Positions 1-9,729 of a stretch of DNA of 64,000 bases are shown here, one piece after another. Made by a program: the position numbers and the translations under genes. The notes under the pieces are model-generated. The model was not told where the DNA came from. It saw nothing but the letters and a program-made list of their open reading frames with translations, and did not search any database. Source of the DNA: Siccirubricoccus deserti (GTDB lineage Bacteria; Pseudomonadota; Alphaproteobacteria; Acetobacterales; Acetobacteraceae); contig NZ_JACOMF010000007.1 of assembly GCF_014283215.1 (NCBI RefSeq), positions 124,001 through 188,000 on the forward strand, written 5' to 3'. The stretch's first letter is position 1. Every line of letters begins with the position of its first letter.

Positions 1-105
1 CGCGAGCGCATCACCGCCGGCCCGGGGGATATCATCGGCATCAGCCCGGATCTGTCGCTGGTGCACCTGTTCGACTCCGGCACCGGCCAACGCCTCGCAG
101 CCTGA
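1..105 (+). CDS. ABC transporter ATP-binding protein, C-terminal fragment (UgpC/MalK type)
   Basis: Only the last 34 codons are present; the gene enters from the left edge. The residues (GDIIGISPD, then LVHLFDSGTGQRL) match the end of the C-terminal TOBE/MalK regulatory domain of sugar importer ATPases, which typically ends in a line of the form 'hlFD..tG.rl'. It lies 35 bp upstream of the binding protein and two permeases of a sugar-type importer, so it is probably that importer's ATPase. The ATP-binding domain itself cannot be seen. Confidence 0.75.
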   Translation, partial: RERITAGPGDIIGISPDLSLVHLFDSGTGQRLAA

Positions 106-140
106 GCAACCACAAGAACAACCAAGGGAAGCATTCGGGA

Positions 141-1469
141 ATGTACATCATCAACCGACGCAGTGCCTTGCAACTGGGTGTCTCCGCCGCCGCCCTCGCC
201 GCCTTCCGGGCCTCCGCCCAGGCGCCGATCGCCGCCACCGACACGCCGGCGCCGCGGCTGCCGATCGAGCAGGGCGCCACGCTCCGCATGCTGCGGCCGG
301 TCCGCTTCGTACAGCCGGATGAGGATGTGTTCCGCGCCAACGCCGCCCGCTTCACCCAGGCCACCGGCGTGCAGGTGCGGGTCGATTTCGTCGGCTGGGA
401 GGACATCACCCAGCAGACCGCGGTCACCGCCAACACCGGCGCCGGGCCGGACCTGATCATCGGCTTCGGCGACGCGCCGCACATCTTCGCCGAGAAGCTG
501 ATCGAGGTTTCCGACGTCGCGGACTATCTCGGCAAGCGCTACGGCGGCTGGATGGCGGTCGGCGAGAAATACGGCAAGCGGCACGGCACCAACAACTGGA
601 TTGGTCTGCCCTTCGGCGGCACCGCGGGGCCTCTGGTCTGGCGCAAATCGGCGGTCAACCAGGTGGGCTTCGAGAATCCGCCGTCCGACCATGCCGGCTT
701 CCTCGACCTCTGCCGCAAGCTGAAGGCGGCGAACAAGCCGGCCGGTTTCGCCCTCGGCAATGCGGTGGGCGATGGCAACGGCTTCGCCAATTGGCTGCTG
801 TGGTCGCATGGCGCCTCCCTCACCGACGAGGAAGGCAAGGTCTCGATCAACAAGCCGGAGACCATCGCCGCGCTGAACTACCTGAAGGAGCTGTATCCAA
901 CCTTCGTGCCGGGGACGCTGGCCTGGGGCGATATCAGCAACAACCGCGCCTACGCGGCGAATGAGTGCTGGGTCACCTCCAATGGCGTCTCGCTGTACTT
1001 CTCGCTGAAGAACGACCCGGCGACGGCGCCGATCGCCGAGGACAGCCAGCACAGCCTGTTGCCGCTCGGCCAGGCCGCAAGCTGGCCGAGCGCGCCGCTG
1101 ACCCTGAACGCCATGGTGTTCAAGCACAGCCGCTTCCCGAACGCCGCCAAGGCCTTCCTGCTCTTCATGATGGAGCGGGAGCAGTACGACCCCTGGCTGA
1201 TCGCCAACCTCGGCTATTGGGCGCATCCGCTGACCAACTATGGCAGCAGCGCGGTGTGGAGCAGCGACCCCAAGGTCGCGATCTTCAAGGACAGCATGAA
1301 CAACAAGTTCTGGAACGGCTACAAGGGACCGATTTCGGAAGCCTCCGGCCAGGCGAATGCGGAATACGTCACGGTGCAGATGTGCGCCGCCGTCGCTTCC
1401 GGCCAATCGACGCCGCAGGAGGCGGCGCGTGAGGCCGAGCGCCGGGCCCGCCGCATCTTCCGCCGCTGA
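141..1469 (+). CDS. Sugar-type ABC transporter, extracellular solute-binding protein (family 1)
   Basis: 442 aa, the usual length for family 1 binding proteins. The N-terminus has a twin-arginine-like signal (NRRSALQLG, then an Ala-rich core ending near ASAQA), so Tat export to the periplasm is likely. The fold hallmarks of the family are visible: a ligand-region GWEDI, the TGAGPDLIIGFGD segment, and a C-terminal half with NAMVFKHSRFPNAAKAFLLFMM. It heads an importer unit with two MalF/MalG-like permeases directly downstream. The substrate cannot be read from sequence. Adjacent dehydratase and dehydrogenase genes suggest a sugar, polyol or sugar acid. Confidence 0.85.
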   Translation: MYIINRRSALQLGVSAAALAAFRASAQAPIAATDTPAPRLPIEQGATLRMLRPVRFVQPDEDVFRANAARFTQATGVQVRVDFVGWEDITQQTAVTANTGAGPDLIIGFGDAPHIFAEKLIEVSDVADYLGKRYGGWMAVGEKYGKRHGTNNWIGLPFGGTAGPLVWRKSAVNQVGFENPPSDHAGFLDLCRKLKAANKPAGFALGNAVGDGNGFANWLLWSHGASLTDEEGKVSINKPETIAALNYLKELYPTFVPGTLAWGDISNNRAYAANECWVTSNGVSLYFSLKNDPATAPIAEDSQHSLLPLGQAASWPSAPLTLNAMVFKHSRFPNAAKAFLLFMMEREQYDPWLIANLGYWAHPLTNYGSSAVWSSDPKVAIFKDSMNNKFWNGYKGPISEASGQANAEYVTVQMCAAVASGQSTPQEAAREAERRARRIFRR

Positions 1470-1522
1470 ACCGGGCGGCGGCGCCCCTTCGGGGAGCGCC
1501 GCCCCCAACCGGGGAGCCTGCC

Positions 1523-2479
1523 ATGTCCGTCACAACCGCACCGGCCTGGCGTCCGGCCCGCCAGGAGCCTGGCTGGCTGGTCAGGTTGTTCGAGTACAAG
1601 CCGTTCCTGGTCTTCGCCTGCCTGCTGCCGGCGGTCGGGCTGCTGATGGTCTTCCTGACCTATCCGCTCGGCCTCGGCATCTTTCTCGCCTTCACCGACA
1701 CCACCATCGGCCGCCGCGGCATCTGGGTAGGGCTCGAGAATTTCCAGTACCTGCTGGAAGACCCGCTGTGGTGGAACGCGGTGTTCTACAGCGTCTTCTA
1801 CACCGCCGTCGCGACCGTCGGAAAATTCGCCCTCGGCCTCTGGCTGGCGCTGCTGTTGAACAACCACATGCCGTTCAAGAGCCTGCTGCGGGCGATCATC
1901 CTGCTGCCCTGGATCGTGCCGACGGTGCTTTCGGCCATTGCCTTCTGGTGGATCTACGACCCTCAGTTCTCCATCATCTCCTTCCTGCTGGTCGATGTGC
2001 TGGGCTGGCGGACCACCAACATCGACTTTCTCGGCAGCGCCTGGCCGGCCCGCTTCTCGCTGATTGCAGCCAACATCTGGCGCGGCATCCCTTTCGTGGC
2101 GATCTCGCTGCTGGCCGGGCTGCAGACCATCTCGCCCTCGCTGTATGAGGCGGCGCTGCTGGACGGCTCCTCCGCCTGGCAACGCTTCCGCTACATCACC
2201 TTCCCGATGCTGCTGCCGATCCTGGCGATCGTGATGACCTTCAGTATCATCTTCACCTTTACCGACTTCCAACTGGTCTACGCCATCACCCGCGGCGGCC
2301 CGGTGAACTCCACCCATCTGCTGGCGACGCTCGCCTTCCAGCGCGGCATCCCCGGCGGCCAACTTGGCGAGGGCGCGGCGATCGCGGTCTCGATGATTCC
2401 ATTCCTCGTCTTTGCCACGCTGTTCAGCTACTTCGGGCTGGCACGGCGCAAGTGGCAGCAGGGAGAAGGCAATGACTGA
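1523..2479 (+). CDS. Sugar ABC transporter permease (MalF/UgpA type)
   Basis: 318 aa with about six hydrophobic membrane segments, the first at FLVFACLLPAVGLLMVFL. The EAA loop that contacts the ATPase is present as YEAALLDGSSAWQRFRYITFP, the family signature. The start is chosen at ATG 1523 because GGGGAG lies 7 nt upstream. Its stop overlaps the start of the second permease (ATGACTGA), so the two are translationally coupled. It forms the heterodimeric channel with the next gene product in the inner membrane. Confidence 0.9.
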   Translation: MSVTTAPAWRPARQEPGWLVRLFEYKPFLVFACLLPAVGLLMVFLTYPLGLGIFLAFTDTTIGRRGIWVGLENFQYLLEDPLWWNAVFYSVFYTAVATVGKFALGLWLALLLNNHMPFKSLLRAIILLPWIVPTVLSAIAFWWIYDPQFSIISFLLVDVLGWRTTNIDFLGSAWPARFSLIAANIWRGIPFVAISLLAGLQTISPSLYEAALLDGSSAWQRFRYITFPMLLPILAIVMTFSIIFTFTDFQLVYAITRGGPVNSTHLLATLAFQRGIPGGQLGEGAAIAVSMIPFLVFATLFSYFGLARRKWQQGEGND

Positions 2480-3383
2480 CGCCGCAACGCTGCCCCAGCC
2501 GGTGGCCGCCAGCAACGCCGCCACCGCCCAGCCGGAGACCATGGCCTGGGACAGCAAGGCGCGGCGCATGGTCACGCTCTACCTGCCGCTGGCCTGCTTC
2601 GTCATCATCCTGCTCTTCCCCTTCTACTGGATGACGATCACCGCCTTCAAACCGAACGCCGAGCTGTTCGACTACAAGACCCACAACCCCTTCTGGATCA
2701 GCTCGCCGACGCTCGACCACATCTACCATCTGCTGTTCAACACCGCCTATCCGCGGTGGCTGATAACGACGATGACGGTGGCGATCTGCTCTACCTTCAT
2801 CTCGCTGATCGCCAGCACCCTGGCGGCTTATGCGATCCAGCGGCTGCGCTTCAAGGGCAGCCAGTATGTCGGCCTGGCGATCTACCTCGCCTATCTCGTG
2901 CCGCCCTCCATCCAGTTCATTCCGCTGGCGACCATGGTCTATCAGCTCGGCCTGTTCGACAGCCCGATGGCGCTGATCCTGACCTACCCCACCTTCCTGA
3001 TCCCGTTCTGCACCTGGCTGCTGATCGGCTACTTCAAGTCGATTCCCTATGAGCTGGAGGAATGCGCGCTGATTGACGGCGCGACGCGACTGCAGATCCT
3101 GCGGCAGATCACCCTGCCGCTGGCGGTGCCGGGGCTGATTTCCGCCGGCATCTTCAGCTTCACACTGTCATGGAACGAGTTCATCTATGCCCTCGCCTTC
3201 ATCCAGAGCAGCGAGAGCAAGACGGTGCCGGTGGCGATCCTGACCGAGCTGGTCTCCGGCGATGTCTACCAATGGGGCGCGCTGATGGCCGGCAGCCTGC
3301 TCGGCTCACTGCCGGTGGCGATTTTCTACTCGTTCTTCGTGGACTACTACGTGTCGTCCCTGACCGGCGCGGTGAAGGAGTAG
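2472..3383 (+). CDS. Sugar ABC transporter permease (MalG/UgpE type)
   Basis: 303 aa from ATG 2472, which overlaps the stop of the upstream permease by 8 nt. An in-frame ATG at 2412 exists but would put 60 nt inside the upstream gene. Six predicted membrane segments begin at LPLACFVIILLFPFYWMTITAFKPN, typical of MalG/UgpE N-termini. The EAA loop reads ELEECALIDGATRLQILRQITLP. Partner of the preceding permease. Confidence 0.9.
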   Translation: MTDAATLPQPVAASNAATAQPETMAWDSKARRMVTLYLPLACFVIILLFPFYWMTITAFKPNAELFDYKTHNPFWISSPTLDHIYHLLFNTAYPRWLITTMTVAICSTFISLIASTLAAYAIQRLRFKGSQYVGLAIYLAYLVPPSIQFIPLATMVYQLGLFDSPMALILTYPTFLIPFCTWLLIGYFKSIPYELEECALIDGATRLQILRQITLPLAVPGLISAGIFSFTLSWNEFIYALAFIQSSESKTVPVAILTELVSGDVYQWGALMAGSLLGSLPVAIFYSFFVDYYVSSLTGAVKE

Positions 3384-3479
3384 CGGCCAACCGGTCGCCT
3401 CCCTTCGTGCCTAATATGTCGTGAGCCTCGTCGTGGTCGGGCCTGGCCCAGCCATCCCTTCCACCGAGTGCGGCGAGGG

Positions 3480-3502
3480 ATGCGCGGGTCAAGCCCGCGC
3501 AT
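3480..3502. terminator. Perfect 9-bp stem-loop between convergent genes
   Basis: ATGCGCGGG - tcaag - CCCGCGCAT, a perfect inverted repeat midway between the + permease and the - SDR gene. It has no T-run on either side, so it is either a bidirectional rho-independent-like terminator or a copy of a small intergenic palindrome. The rest of 3384-3520 shows nothing else. Confidence 0.5.
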
Positions 3503-3520
3503 GACGGTGGCTGTTGCCGC

Positions 3521-4282
3521 CTAGAGTTTCCGCCCCAGCGCCGCGACATATCCCCGGTTATGGGTCGGTGTCAGCCAGATCTCGTTCATCGTCACATGCG
3601 GCGGCAGGCCCGCGGCATAGGCGATGAGGTCGGCGCAATCTTCCGGCTGCAGCATCTGGTCCAGTTGCTCCTGGGTCAGCGGGTTCGGCCGCTGCTTCAG
3701 GATCTCGGTGTTCACCTCGCCGGGGCAGAAGACGGTGCTGCGGATGCCGTTGACGCATTCCTCCATGTTGATGCTGTGGCTCATCGCCACCACGCCATGC
3801 TTGGCAGCGTTGTAGCCTGGCCCGCTCATCGGCCCGACATTGCGCCCGGCCATGGAGGCGGTGTGGATCATCACCCCGCCGCCCTGCTGCCGCATGATCG
3901 GCAGCACTGCCTGTGCCACGTAGAAGGCAGAGGAAAGGTTGCCATGGATCAGGGTGTCGATCCCCTCCGGGCTCAGCCGCTTCCAGTCGCGCTCGGTGAC
4001 GTTGACACCGGCGTTGCTCACCAGCACGTCCAGCCGACCGAGCGTCGTGCCGATCCAGGCCGCCACCTTCTGCACCTCGGCGGGCTTCGTCAGGTCGGCC
4101 GGCTGCACATGCACGGTACCGTCCTTCGCCCGGATGCGCTCCGCCACCTGCTCCAGCCTGTCCTGACGGCGGCCGGTGATGACGGTGATGCAGCCCTCCG
4201 CGCCGAAGCGCTCCGCCACCGCCTCGCCAATGCCGCTGCCGGCGCCCGTCACCCAGGCGATCTTTCCTGTCAGCTTGCCCAT
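3521..4282 (-). CDS. SDR family oxidoreductase
   Basis: 253 aa classical short-chain dehydrogenase. The start is ATG 4282 (MGKLTGKIAWVTGAGSG), preceded by GGGGAGGG. The reading frame extends 46 codons further upstream, but that part is arginine-rich and non-homologous. The cofactor motif TGAGSGIG is near residue 13, NAG is at about residue 90, and the catalytic set S..YNAAKHG (YxxxK) is at about residue 160. It runs convergent to the permease and divergent from the dehydratase gene, so it is probably part of the same sugar(-acid) catabolic locus. Substrate unknown. Confidence 0.85.
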   Translation of the reverse strand: MGKLTGKIAWVTGAGSGIGEAVAERFGAEGCITVITGRRQDRLEQVAERIRAKDGTVHVQPADLTKPAEVQKVAAWIGTTLGRLDVLVSNAGVNVTERDWKRLSPEGIDTLIHGNLSSAFYVAQAVLPIMRQQGGGVMIHTASMAGRNVGPMSGPGYNAAKHGVVAMSHSINMEECVNGIRSTVFCPGEVNTEILKQRPNPLTQEQLDQMLQPEDCADLIAYAAGLPPHVTMNEIWLTPTHNRGYVAALGRKL

Positions 4283-4443
4283 GGGACCCTCCCCTTTGCC
4301 GCAGCAGGCTAGCGCCCGCACGGCGGCTTGTGGATAGGCGCCGGCCATGCTTCGCTTAACCGGTACGGACCGCCGCCCGGCAGCACCGCCGCCGGAGCGC
4401 CGAGCCGCACCGTAAGACAACGGAAAGAAGTGGAGGGGGAAGC

Positions 4444-5616
4444 ATGAAGATCGCCCGGGTCGAGACCCTGCGCGCCGATGCTGGCTGGCGGCTGTTCTCC
4501 TTCCTCAAGGTCACCACGGACGACGGGCTGGTCGGCTGGTCCGAGTACAATGAAAGCTTCGGCAGCACCGGCCTTTCCGCGGTGATCGAGGGGCTGACGC
4601 CACTCATCATCGGCCGCGATCCGCGGCGGTTCGAGGAGGTGACGGCCTGGCTGCATGTGATGACCCGGCAGTCGCGCGGCGGGCTGAATCAGCAGGCGAT
4701 CGCCGCCATCGAGAATGCCCTGCTCGACATCGCCGCCCGCGCCCGCGGCATCCCGGTCTATGCGCTGTTCGGCGGCCCGATCCGGGAACGCATCCCGGTC
4801 TACTGGTCACATTTCGGCAGCTACCGGGTACGCAATTCGAAGTTCATGGGCACCCCGCCGCTGCTCGACTGGGATGAGGTGGCCCGCCACGCCGCTGAGG
4901 TGAAGGCGCTCGGCTTCCGCGGCCTCAAGACCAACATCCTGATCCCCGGGCCGGACGGCAAGCTGTACCAGTACTCGCCCGGCTTCGGCCGCCATGCCGG
5001 CTGGCCGGAGCTGAACTGGGACAACCGGACGCTCAGCCTGCTGCAGCGCCACCTGCAGACCATCCGCGACGCGGTCGGGCCGGAGATGAACATCCACCTC
5101 GACAGCAATTTCCACTTCCGGACGGAGGGCTTCCAGAAGGTCGCCCGGGCGGTGGAGCCGTTCAACCTGACCTGGCTCGAGATCGACATCCATGACGCGC
5201 CGGCGCTGGCCAGCATCAAGCGCATGGCCCCCTGCCCCATCGCCTCGGCCGAGACGCTGCACGGCCGCCGTGAATTCCGTCCCTACCTCGAGCATTATGC
5301 GATGGACGTCGGCATCGTCGACGTCATCTGGAACGGCCTCAGCGAATCGATGAAGATCGCCTCGCTCTGCGACGTCTATGAGGTGAACTGCGCGCCGCAC
5401 AACTTCTACGGCAATCTCTGCAGCATGATCAGCGCGCATTTCTCCGCCACCATCCCGAATTTCCGGGTGATGGAGATCGATATCGACAGCGTCTCCTGGC
5501 GTGACGAATTCACCCCGCCGCCGGTGATCGAGGATGGCGAGCTGGTGCTGCCGACCGGGCCGGGCTGGGGTGTCGAGGTGAATGAAGCCGCGATCCGCGC
5601 GCGGCCGCCGAAATAG
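4444..5616 (+). CDS. Mandelate racemase/muconate lactonizing enzyme family protein (probable sugar-acid dehydratase)
   Basis: 390 aa enolase-superfamily enzyme with an alpha+beta capping domain (1-130) and a TIM barrel. Catalytic features of the superfamily are visible: a lysine region FRGLKTNI, metal ligands in HLDSNF and LTWLEIDIHD, then the glutamate in IASAETLHGR. The ending HNFYGNLC resembles the MR subgroup. Members with such architecture dehydrate acid sugars such as galactonate or gluconate. RBS GGAGGGGGA lies just before ATG 4444. It is followed by a hydroxyacid dehydrogenase and an SDR in an operon-like row. Confidence 0.82.
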   Translation: MKIARVETLRADAGWRLFSFLKVTTDDGLVGWSEYNESFGSTGLSAVIEGLTPLIIGRDPRRFEEVTAWLHVMTRQSRGGLNQQAIAAIENALLDIAARARGIPVYALFGGPIRERIPVYWSHFGSYRVRNSKFMGTPPLLDWDEVARHAAEVKALGFRGLKTNILIPGPDGKLYQYSPGFGRHAGWPELNWDNRTLSLLQRHLQTIRDAVGPEMNIHLDSNFHFRTEGFQKVARAVEPFNLTWLEIDIHDAPALASIKRMAPCPIASAETLHGRREFRPYLEHYAMDVGIVDVIWNGLSESMKIASLCDVYEVNCAPHNFYGNLCSMISAHFSATIPNFRVMEIDIDSVSWRDEFTPPPVIEDGELVLPTGPGWGVEVNEAAIRARPPK

Positions 5617-5659
5617 CGCCAGGTTTCCACCGGCGCAGCAAGGAAGGAGGGGGAACGTA

Positions 5660-6703
5660 ATGCCCAGGTTCAGGATCGTCACGCCAGCCGGCGCCAGCTT
5701 CACCGTCGCGGGCGGCGGCTATGGGCTGGAGAGCGAGGCGCTGGAAGGCCTCGACGCGACCATCGAGGAAGCGCCGACCGACGAGGCCGGCTTCATCGCC
5801 GCCGCCCGCGGCGCGGATGCGATCTACGCCAAGGGCATCCCGATCACCAAGGCGATCATCGACAGCCTGGAGAATTGCAAGGTCATCAGCCTCGGCAGCG
5901 TCGGCGTCGACAGCGTCGACGTGAAGGCGGCGACAGCGCGCGGCATTCCAGTGACCAACGTGCCTGACACCTTCATCGAGGAGGTGGCCGACCATGCCAT
6001 GATGCTGCTGCTGGCCGGCTTCCGTCGGCTGTTGGAGCAGGACCGCATGGTGCGCGAGGGCCGCTGGAAGGAAGGCCGCCCGGCGCTGCTCAAGATCCCC
6101 CGCCTGATGGGCATGACGCTCGGCTTCATCTCCTTCGGCCGGGTCGCTCGCGCCGTGGCGAAGCGCGCCGCGCCCTTCGGCCTGCGCATGATCGCCTATG
6201 ACCCCTTCGTCGAAGAGATGTTGATCTCCGAGCATGGCGTGCTGCCGGCCACGTTGAACGAGGTGATGGAGCAGTCGGACTTCGTCTCGATGCACGCCCC
6301 CGCGCGTCCTGAATGCACCCACATGCTGCGCGAGGAGCATTTCCGCCGCATGAAGAAGAGCGCGATCTTCGTCAATGTCGGCCGCGGCCCGACCGTGCAT
6401 GAGGAGTCGCTGATCAAGGCGCTGCAGGAAGGCTGGATCGCCCATGCCGCGCTCGATGTGCTGGAAGTCGAACCGCCTTCGCACAACAACCCCCTGCTGC
6501 GGATGGAGAACGTCACCCTCACCGCCCATGTCGCCTCCGCCTCCGCCCGCTTCGATGAGGCGCGGAAGCGCCGGGTCGGGCACGAACTGGCGCTGGTGCT
6601 TTCCGGGAAATGGCCGATGAGCTGCGTCAACCCGTCCGTGCTGCAGAATACCGCCTTGCGCCGCTGGCAGCCGATCGGCATGGGGCGCGGGCCGAACAGC
6701 TAA
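5660..6703 (+). CDS. D-isomer-specific 2-hydroxyacid dehydrogenase family protein
   Basis: 347 aa from ATG 5660, with AAGGAGG just upstream. The frame opens 26 codons earlier, but that stretch overlaps the dehydratase gene. The NAD-binding domain is recognisable as LMGMTLGFISFGRVARAVAKR (a GxGxxG variant reading GFISFG, which is odd), followed by the catalytic Arg region IFVNVGRGPTVHE, Glu in DVLEVEPP and His in TAHVASAS. It probably reduces or oxidises a 2-keto/2-hydroxy acid made from the substrate of the preceding dehydratase. The serine in the dinucleotide motif departs from the consensus glycine. Confidence 0.85.
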   Translation: MPRFRIVTPAGASFTVAGGGYGLESEALEGLDATIEEAPTDEAGFIAAARGADAIYAKGIPITKAIIDSLENCKVISLGSVGVDSVDVKAATARGIPVTNVPDTFIEEVADHAMMLLLAGFRRLLEQDRMVREGRWKEGRPALLKIPRLMGMTLGFISFGRVARAVAKRAAPFGLRMIAYDPFVEEMLISEHGVLPATLNEVMEQSDFVSMHAPARPECTHMLREEHFRRMKKSAIFVNVGRGPTVHEESLIKALQEGWIAHAALDVLEVEPPSHNNPLLRMENVTLTAHVASASARFDEARKRRVGHELALVLSGKWPMSCVNPSVLQNTALRRWQPIGMGRGPNS

Positions 6704-6754
6704 CCGTCCGGTCGCCGGGGGCCGCCTCGGCGGGACGCAGGAAGGAGAGTCCCC

Positions 6755-7507
6755 ATGTCCACCAAATATGCCGTCGTTACCGGCGCCGGCTCCGGCGTCG
6801 GCCGCGCCGCCGCCCTGGCATTGCTTGCCGATGGCTGGTCGGTCGCGCTGGCCGGCCGGCGCCTGGACGCCCTTGAGGAAACCGCCGGCCTGGCCGGCAA
6901 TGGCGCCTCGCGCGCCCTTGTCCACCCGACCGACGTCGGCGACCCGGAGGCGGTGAAGGCCCTGTTCGCCGCGGTGAAGTCGAACTGGGGCCGGCTCGAT
7001 TTCCTGTTCAACAACGCCGGCGGCAATGTTCCGGCCGGGCCGATCGAGGATCTGGCCTATGCCGACTGGGCGCGGGTGGTGCAGGTCAACCTCACCGGCA
7101 GCTTCCTCTGCGCCCAGGCGGCCTTCCGCATCATGAAGGAGCAGTCGCCGCAGGGCGGGCGCATCGTCAACAACGGCAGCATCAGCGCGCATGTGCCGCG
7201 GCCGGACAGCGTGGCCTATACCTCGACCAAGCACGCCATCACCGGCCTGACCAAGACCCTGGCGCTGGACGGGCGGAAGTACGACATCGTCTCCGGCCAG
7301 GTCGACATCGGCAATGCGGCGACGCCGATGACCGCTCGCATGGCGCGCGGGGTGAAGCAGGCCAATGGCGAGATGATGGTGGAGCCCACCTTCGACGTCG
7401 CCCATGTCGGCAGCAGCCTGCTGATGATGGCCAACCTGCCGCTGGATGCGAATATCCAGTTTCTCACCATCACCGCGGCGAAGATGCCCTGGATCGCCCG
7501 CGGCTGA
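6755..7507 (+). CDS. SDR family oxidoreductase
   Basis: 250 aa. Classical SDR motifs are present: [12 protein letters not shown] at residue 10, NNAGGN at about 87, and S with YTSTKHA (YxxxK) at about 155. RBS GGAAGGAG lies 7 nt before ATG 6755. It is the last gene of the catabolic row that starts at 4444, and two strong hairpins follow it. The specific substrate is not deducible. Confidence 0.86.
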   Translation: MSTKYAVVTGAGSGVGRAAALALLADGWSVALAGRRLDALEETAGLAGNGASRALVHPTDVGDPEAVKALFAAVKSNWGRLDFLFNNAGGNVPAGPIEDLAYADWARVVQVNLTGSFLCAQAAFRIMKEQSPQGGRIVNNGSISAHVPRPDSVAYTSTKHAITGLTKTLALDGRKYDIVSGQVDIGNAATPMTARMARGVKQANGEMMVEPTFDVAHVGSSLLMMANLPLDANIQFLTITAAKMPWIARG

Positions 7508-7520
7508 TGGCCGCCGCCGG

Positions 7521-7602
7521 AGTGCCGCAGGCGGCACTTCGGACGGGCCGGCCTCCCCGGGGCGCCCAGGCTCCCTGTGGCTCCGGAAGCAGGCGCTTCC
7601 GG
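7521..7602 (+). terminator. Two successive hairpins after the catabolic operon
   Basis: First hairpin: AGTGCCG-cagg-CGGCACT at 7521-7538. Second: CCGGAAGC-aggc-GCTTCCGG at 7583-7602, a perfect 8-bp stem. Both lie between the SDR stop (7507) and the molybdopterin gene (7687), which marks the end of the transcription unit. No T-run follows either, as is usual in high-GC alphaproteobacteria. Confidence 0.55.
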
Positions 7603-7686
7603 GCCGCCGACTCATGCGAGCCGTATCCGGCCAGGATGAAATCGCGCTAACCTTGCCCTTCTCCGCAGCCGGGCAAGGAGCCGAAC

Positions 7687-9729
7687 ATGGCCATCGCCGA
7701 ACACCCCAGCGTCTGCACCCTCGACTGCCCGGACACCTGCAGCCTGACTGTCGGCGTCGAGGCCGGGCGCATCGTCAAGGTCCGCGGCTCGCAGGCCCTG
7801 CCCTATACCGCCGGGGTCATCTGCAACAAGGTGGCGCACCACACCGGCGCGTTCGTGCATGGCCCAGGCCGTCTGCACCATCCGCTGCAGCGGGTCGGCC
7901 CGCGCGGCGGCGACAGTTTCCGCCGCATCGGCTGGGATGAGGCGCTGGACATCATCCACGCCCGCACCACCGAAGTGATCGACCGCTACGGCCCGCAGGC
8001 GGTGATGCCGCTGAACTACGCCGGGCCGCATGGGCTGCTGTCCTACGACAGCATGTCGCTGCGCTTCTTCCACAGGCTTGGCGCCACCCAACTTTTCCGC
8101 CGCGCCATGTGCGGTGGGGTGCGCAGCGAGGCCTGGGTCGGCACCTATGGCGCGGTGCCCGGCGTCGGGCCGGAGGCGGCGGCGGAGGCACGGCTCAATA
8201 TCCTCTGGGGCAACAACGCCACCGTCACCAACCTGCATCTGGTGCGCCAGCTTGGCATTGCCCGCCGCCATGGCGGCAGGCTGGCGGTCATCGACCCGCT
8301 GCGCACCAAAGTGGCCGAGCAGGCCGACCTGCACCTGGCGATCCGCCCGGGCACCGATGTGGTGCTGGGCTTCGCCCTAGCCGTCGCGCTGGAGGTCCGC
8401 GGCGCGCATGACCGGCGCTTCATTGCCGAGCATGTCGCCGGCTATGCCGAATACATGGAAGCCGCCCGCGCCTGGCCGCCAGAGCGCGCCGCCGAGACCT
8501 GCGGCATCCCGCTGGCGCAGATCGAGACCCTTGCCGAATGGATGGCCGAGGCCACGCCGCTGGTCATCGCCCCCGGCAATGGGCTGGAGCGCCACCGCAA
8601 CGGCGGCAGCGGGCTGCGCGCCGCCATCGCCTTGCCCGCCCTGCTCGGCAAGCTGGATGCCCGCAGCGGCGTGGTGCTCGGCGCCGGCAATGCCTTCCCC
8701 CGCACCCCGGCGCGTCTGCACCGGCCGGACCTGCTGCCGCCCGGCACCCGCACGCTGAACATCCTCGATGTCGGCCGGCATCTTGAGAGCGACACACTCG
8801 ACCCGCCGCTGCGCGCGCTCTTCATCTACAACCACAACCCGATCGTCGTTCATCCGGACCAGAACCGGCTGAAGCGCGGCCTGCTGCGCGAGGAGATCTT
8901 CACCGTCGGCGTCGAGGTGGCGATGACCGAGAGCATGCGCTTCTGCGACATCATCCTGCCGGCGGCGACGCAGTTCGAGGTGGATGACATCTACGTCTCC
9001 TACGGCCACCCCTGGCTGCAGCGCGCCGCACCGGTGATCCCGCCACTGGGTGAGTCCCTGCCGAACACCGAGATCTTCCGCCGCCTTGCCGCCCGCTTCG
9101 GCTTCGACGAACCCTGCTTCGCCGCCGATGACGCGACCCTGATGGATGAGGCGCTGGACCCCGCCGACCCGCGGCTCCGCGGCATCCGACCGAGCGCAGT
9201 GCCAACCACCGAGGCGCTGCGCATGACGGCACCGGATGGCCGCCCGCTGGTGGTGTTCGACACCATCATGCCGGCCACCCCCTCCGGCAAGGTGGAACTG
9301 GTCTCGGACACCCTGGCGGGGCGCTGGGGCCCTGAGGCACGGCTGCCAGGCTACCGGCCGCGCACGGCGGCGCTGCCGCTGGCTTTGATCTCGCCGGCTT
9401 CCGACAAGCGCATCTCCTCCACCCTGCTCGGTGCCGGCGGTGCGCCGGCGGATAACCCGCCGCTGCTGATGCACCCTGCCGATGCCGCGGCGCGCGGCTT
9501 GCAGGCGGCGAGCCGGGTGAAGCTGTGGAACGCGCTCGGCGCCGTCATCCTGCCGCTGCGGGTGACCGATGCGGTGCCACCCGGCGTGGTTGCCTCGGAG
9601 AAGGGTACCTGGCTCGCCAGCAGTCCGACCGGGCAGACCATCAGCGCCCTGGTCTCCGCCACGGATCGCGCCGATCTGTCGGAAGGCGCCTGCTACAACG
9701 ACACCGCGGTCGAAGTCTCGGCCGCCTGA
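7687..9729 (+). CDS. Molybdopterin oxidoreductase family protein (DMSO reductase family)
   Basis: 680 aa. The N-terminal [4Fe-4S] ligands are C10, C14, C18 and C46 (CTLDCPDTC, then ICNK). Domains in order: Fe-S cluster, molybdopterin-binding core (NILWGNNATVTN; VIDPLRTKVAEQ; LGAGNAFPR), and a C-terminal molydopterin dinucleotide-binding domain near LIS...KRISSTL and MHPADAAARG. No Tat signal is visible, so it is likely cytoplasmic. RBS AAGGAG precedes the start. No partner Fe-S or membrane subunit is adjacent. Electron partner and substrate are unknown. Confidence 0.85.
   Translation: MAIAEHPSVCTLDCPDTCSLTVGVEAGRIVKVRGSQALPYTAGVICNKVAHHTGAFVHGPGRLHHPLQRVGPRGGDSFRRIGWDEALDIIHARTTEVIDRYGPQAVMPLNYAGPHGLLSYDSMSLRFFHRLGATQLFRRAMCGGVRSEAWVGTYGAVPGVGPEAAAEARLNILWGNNATVTNLHLVRQLGIARRHGGRLAVIDPLRTKVAEQADLHLAIRPGTDVVLGFALAVALEVRGAHDRRFIAEHVAGYAEYMEAARAWPPERAAETCGIPLAQIETLAEWMAEATPLVIAPGNGLERHRNGGSGLRAAIALPALLGKLDARSGVVLGAGNAFPRTPARLHRPDLLPPGTRTLNILDVGRHLESDTLDPPLRALFIYNHNPIVVHPDQNRLKRGLLREEIFTVGVEVAMTESMRFCDIILPAATQFEVDDIYVSYGHPWLQRAAPVIPPLGESLPNTEIFRRLAARFGFDEPCFAADDATLMDEALDPADPRLRGIRPSAVPTTEALRMTAPDGRPLVVFDTIMPATPSGKVELVSDTLAGRWGPEARLPGYRPRTAALPLALISPASDKRISSTLLGAGGAPADNPPLLMHPADAAARGLQAASRVKLWNALGAVILPLRVTDAVPPGVVASEKGTWLASSPTGQTISALVSATDRADLSEGACYNDTAVEVSAA

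Noticed and set aside
1319-2575. 418-aa minus-strand frame
   Set aside because: Antisense shadow of the two permease genes, which carry EAA loops and membrane helices.
5510-7615. 701-aa minus-strand frame
   Set aside because: Antisense to the dehydrogenase and SDR genes; no motif, very rich in Arg/His/Gly.
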